A stretch of DNA of 64,000 nucleotides from Prolixibacter sp. SD074 (GTDB lineage Bacteria > Bacteroidota > Bacteroidia > Bacteroidales > Prolixibacteraceae): NCBI RefSeq assembly GCF_009617895.1, contig NZ_BLAW01000001.1, positions 1-64,000 on the forward strand, in the 5' to 3' direction. The notes beneath the pieces are model-generated. The model worked only from the letters and a program-made list of their open reading frames with translations. It did no database searches and was not told the DNA's origin. How positions within the stretch are numbered: position 1 is the stretch's first letter; each line of letters opens with the position of its first letter. This document shows positions 61,491 through 64,000 of the stretch, one piece after another. The translations under genes and the position numbers were made by a program.

Positions 61491-61805
61491 TTGATGTTAC
61501 GCAAAGAGAATGTTAGTTTTTGCCAAATGGATGTTAATAAGCTATCGGATTTTTACGAGGAACCACTGATGATAAGTCAGGGACAGGTCACTTGCTCTGG
61601 ATTATCGCGCATGGTTGAAGGGATAATCAGCCACGACAAATTTACGCGACTGCTTTCAGGCGGTCCAATGAATGAAACCTATTTGTGGAATCGTGCCAGG
61701 CCGCTGTTCCATGAGATTAGGGGCAGAGATGCAGTATTTATTGTGGATGAGAGCATAGCTACAATGTATCAAAAACGGTGGAAAGTAGAGGAGTATCATA
61801 AGTAA
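61491..61805 (+). mobile_element. Internally deleted IS (transposase remnant)
   Basis: A 104-residue frame joins the transposase N-terminus (MDVNKLSDFYEEPLMISQGQ; SGLSRMVEGIISHDKFTRLL; GRDAVFIVDES, which holds a first catalytic Asp) directly to the C-terminal YQKRWKVEEYHK motif near the catalytic Glu. The middle, some 200 or more residues, is gone. It differs from the IS4-like transposase at 24917. It lies between the two radical-SAM units. Confidence 0.
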
Positions 61806-61823
61806 TTAAATAAATATACTGTC

Positions 61824-63281
61824 ATGAAAAACGTGAAACAGAATTTATTTAAAGAAATGGTCAACCAGGTAATATCTAATAAAATATTACGGGGCGTGGC
61901 CGTAAAACAGTTGGATAAATATCTTTATTCCAGCTTAATGGATATAGGACGTCAGCAGTTGGAACAGGAAAAACTGGATCAGTATGCTTTCATGTCCTCG
62001 ATTGTTGACCGGGTAAGGAATAATCTCGACAAGGGGTACATAAAGCCCGCCGTAATGAAAAAAATGGCTAAAGTCTTTGTGGGGGATTCCTATTCTCCCG
62101 ACAGGCACAAAAAACTGAGTCCTGTAAAAGAGGCTTATAAAGAAAAACATGGCGATTATCCTCCTCAGTTCTTAGTATTGTCGCCAGGGAAAGGTTGTAA
62201 TTTAAAGTGCACAGGATGTTACGCTTCTGCAGATTCGGCTATTGCTGAAAAACTTGATTTCGAAACATCAAGACGTATCGTGAGGGAAGCTCATGATCTT
62301 TTCGATAGCCGGTTTATGGTAATCAGCGGTGGCGAACCTTTTATGTATAAATCCGATGGCAAAACTATCCTGGACCTGTTTGAGGAATTTAACGATATGT
62401 TCTTCCTCGTTTATACGAACGGGACCATGCTCAACGAGAAACTCGCTGATAAACTTGCCGAATTGGGTAACGTAACTCCGGCTATCTCTGTCGAAGGATG
62501 GGAACAACAAACTGATGAACGGCGTGGCAAAGGGGTTTATAAAATGATACTGAAGGCCATGTCTAACCTGCGAAATGCCGGCGTACCGTTTGGAATTTCC
62601 CTGACAGCTACCAGGCACAATGCGGAAATGTTGTTGGAAGATGAATTTTACGAATATTTCTTTGATAAACTCGGTGTTTCATACATGTGGCAATTCCAAT
62701 TGATGCCCATTGGCAGGGGTAAAGATGTTGTCGATTTGATGGTTACTCCCGAACAAAGAGTAAAATTATATAAACAATGGGTTCATTTGATGGAAGATAA
62801 GCATTTTCCAATTGCCGATTTCTGGAACTCTGCTTCATTATCCAGCGGTTGTATTGCTTACGGTCGATGGAACGGGTATTTTTATATCGATTGGAATGGA
62901 AATATTATGCCCTGCGTATTTGTCCCTTATTATGTCGATAATATCAAAAACCTTTATGCCAATGGCAAAACGTTGGAGGATGCCCTTCAGTCCAAATTAT
63001 TTAAAAATGGTAGAAAATGGCAAAAAAGTTATGGGTTCGAAAATCCTGATCACAGAGAAAATGTCCTGATGCCTTGTTCAATTCGTGACCACTATGAAAA
63101 CTTTAAGCATAACATCCTGACCCCTGGTGTGAAAGGGGAAGATGAAGATGCAGAAGCTGTTTTGTATGATCCGAAATACAAGGAAATGATGATTGAGTAT
63201 GATGAGAAACTACAAAAACTCACCGAAAGCATCTTTCAGGAAAAGTACTTAAAAAAAGAACTCAAAACAGATGAAGCCTGA
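61824..63281 (+). CDS. Radical SAM protein with SPASM-like C-terminus (paralog 2)
   Basis: 485 residues, the same length and domain order as the gene at 59934: helical N-terminus (MKNVKQNLFKEMVNQVISNK), cluster motif GKGCNLKCTGCYASAD, SISGGEPF-type block FMVISGGEPFMYKSDGKTIL, and C-terminal cysteines in SGCIAYGRWNGYF, GNIMPCVFVPYY and VLMPCSIRDHYENF. The two proteins agree over most positions, including invariant DWNG and LMPCSIRDHY. Its stop overlaps the start of the acetyltransferase-like gene by 11 bp, which implies a joint function. The substrate is not known. Confidence 0.
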   Translation: MKNVKQNLFKEMVNQVISNKILRGVAVKQLDKYLYSSLMDIGRQQLEQEKLDQYAFMSSIVDRVRNNLDKGYIKPAVMKKMAKVFVGDSYSPDRHKKLSPVKEAYKEKHGDYPPQFLVLSPGKGCNLKCTGCYASADSAIAEKLDFETSRRIVREAHDLFDSRFMVISGGEPFMYKSDGKTILDLFEEFNDMFFLVYTNGTMLNEKLADKLAELGNVTPAISVEGWEQQTDERRGKGVYKMILKAMSNLRNAGVPFGISLTATRHNAEMLLEDEFYEYFFDKLGVSYMWQFQLMPIGRGKDVVDLMVTPEQRVKLYKQWVHLMEDKHFPIADFWNSASLSSGCIAYGRWNGYFYIDWNGNIMPCVFVPYYVDNIKNLYANGKTLEDALQSKLFKNGRKWQKSYGFENPDHRENVLMPCSIRDHYENFKHNILTPGVKGEDEDAEAVLYDPKYKEMMIEYDEKLQKLTESIFQEKYLKKELKTDEA

Positions 63282-64000
63282 AAAATTTCATGCGGTGGTG
63301 GTTGACAGAAAGGAACAAATAAAAGCCTTTTTGGATTTCCCATCGACTTTATATAAAAATGATAAGAACTGGATAAGGCCACTGGATGGTGAGATAGAAA
63401 AGGTATTTGACCCTTCGCAAAATCATCTGTTCAAAACCGGAGATGCTATCCGGTGGCTCTTATTCGACTCTTCCAATAATCTGGTGGGCAGAATGGCAGC
63501 ATTTTATGACAAAATAGGGGCAGAAAAAAATGAACAACCCACGGGTGGAATAGGTTTTTTCGACTGTATAAATAATCAGGAAGCAGCCAACATCCTTTTT
63601 GATCATGGGGAAAATTGGTTAAAAGACAAGGGAATGGAAGCCATGGACGGGCCCATCAACTTTGGAAACAGAGATAGCTTTTGGGGTTGCCTTTCGGAGG
63701 GCTTCTATGAACCTGTCTTTAACATGCCTTATAATTTCCCATATTATAACCAGTTATTTGAAAATTACGGTTTCAAAAATTATTTTAATCAATACACTTA
63801 CAAAATAAATATCGAAAACAGGAAACCGGCTGGAGCTATTATGGAAAGGGCCATGCGGCTAAAGCGAAACCAGGGCTATTATTTCGAAACCTTTAATTTG
63901 AAAAGGGCCCATAAATATGTCGGCGATATCATCCATATCTTCAATCGGGGATGGGCAGAATTTAAAGGGGTTAGAAAAATGCAAAAATCTGAGGCACGGG
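63271..64000 (+). CDS. Acetyltransferase-like (GNAT-fold) protein, partial at window end
   Basis: 243 codons are open from ATG 63271 to the end of the window with no stop. MKPEKFHAVVVDRKEQIKAF, LDFPSTLYKNDKNWIRPLDG, NLVGRMAAFYDKIGAEKN, GGIGFFDCINNQEAANILFD and GPINFGNRDSFWGCL resemble the two-part GNAT-like proteins often listed as hypothetical in Bacteroidota. The ATG lies inside the end of the radical-SAM gene, so translation is coupled. Function unknown; acetyl or other acyl transfer is a guess from the fold. Confidence 0.
   Translation, partial: MKPEKFHAVVVDRKEQIKAFLDFPSTLYKNDKNWIRPLDGEIEKVFDPSQNHLFKTGDAIRWLLFDSSNNLVGRMAAFYDKIGAEKNEQPTGGIGFFDCINNQEAANILFDHGENWLKDKGMEAMDGPINFGNRDSFWGCLSEGFYEPVFNMPYNFPYYNQLFENYGFKNYFNQYTYKINIENRKPAGAIMERAMRLKRNQGYYFETFNLKRAHKYVGDIIHIFNRGWAEFKGVRKMQKSEAR

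Overview
The window looks like chromosome of an anaerobic or facultatively anaerobic member of the Bacteroidota, most likely the Marinilabiliales/Prolixibacteraceae area. This placement is inferred. It rests on Bacteroidota-type families (DUF3078 protein, TonB-dependent receptor with N-terminal carboxypeptidase-like domain, LytS/LytTR pair, CCC-type DUF4190 membrane protein, small lipoproteins), on promoters of the TTTG-N20-TAnnTTTG type, and on two [FeFe]-hydrogenase HydABC sets. No rRNA, tRNA, CRISPR array or prophage was seen.

Layout. Positions 1-14 kb hold gltA, a UbiD-family decarboxylase, mnmA, the radical-SAM gene amrS, hydE, a coiled-coil lipoprotein, a FabH-like ketosynthase, a metY-like 3' remnant, an RluA-type pseudouridine synthase and lacZ. 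Every one of these is broken by one to five single-base indels or stops, while almost everything after 12.4 kb is intact. That pattern points to poor sequence quality near a contig end more than to real gene decay. An amidase and a cold-shock gene follow.

Positions 16-27 kb form a hydrogen-metabolism island on the minus strand: hydG, then hydA-hydB-hydC (operon 2), then a second hydC-hydA-hydB set whose hydB has lost its 5' part beside an IS4-like element. The regulators typical of such operons (HATPase and DRTGG proteins) lie on the far side of the IS. With hydE at 5.9 kb, the H-cluster maturases HydE and HydG are present; hydF is not in the window. A DHOD-like protein and a K+-dependent membrane pyrophosphatase follow.

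Positions 31-47 kb are mixed housekeeping: an outer-membrane barrel, an LMW phosphatase/fructosamine-kinase deglycation pair, DMT exporters, the two ends of a deleted TetR/ABC efflux operon, a repeat-rich stretch (42-bp minisatellite and a 214-bp MITE-like element), a DUF3078 protein, a UbiA prenyltransferase, a macro-domain protein, a PTE-like lipoprotein, pheT, NUDIX and miaA. Positions 48-58 kb hold aconitase, an FtsX-type permease, a TonB receptor followed by a TPR-like protein and a LytS/LytTR two-component pair, and gapA.

A 145-bp double-hairpin repeat occurs twice in opposite orientation (47.5 and 58.7 kb, one mismatch). It brackets that 11-kb segment, and one copy supplies the start codon of an outer-membrane protein gene. 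The right end holds two tandem paralogous radical-SAM genes. Each is followed by the same acetyltransferase-like gene: the first copy is cut short next to an internally deleted IS remnant, the second runs off the window.

[Form note: the original answer gave no confidence for any feature; the 0 in each confidence field is a placeholder required by the schema, not an estimate.]
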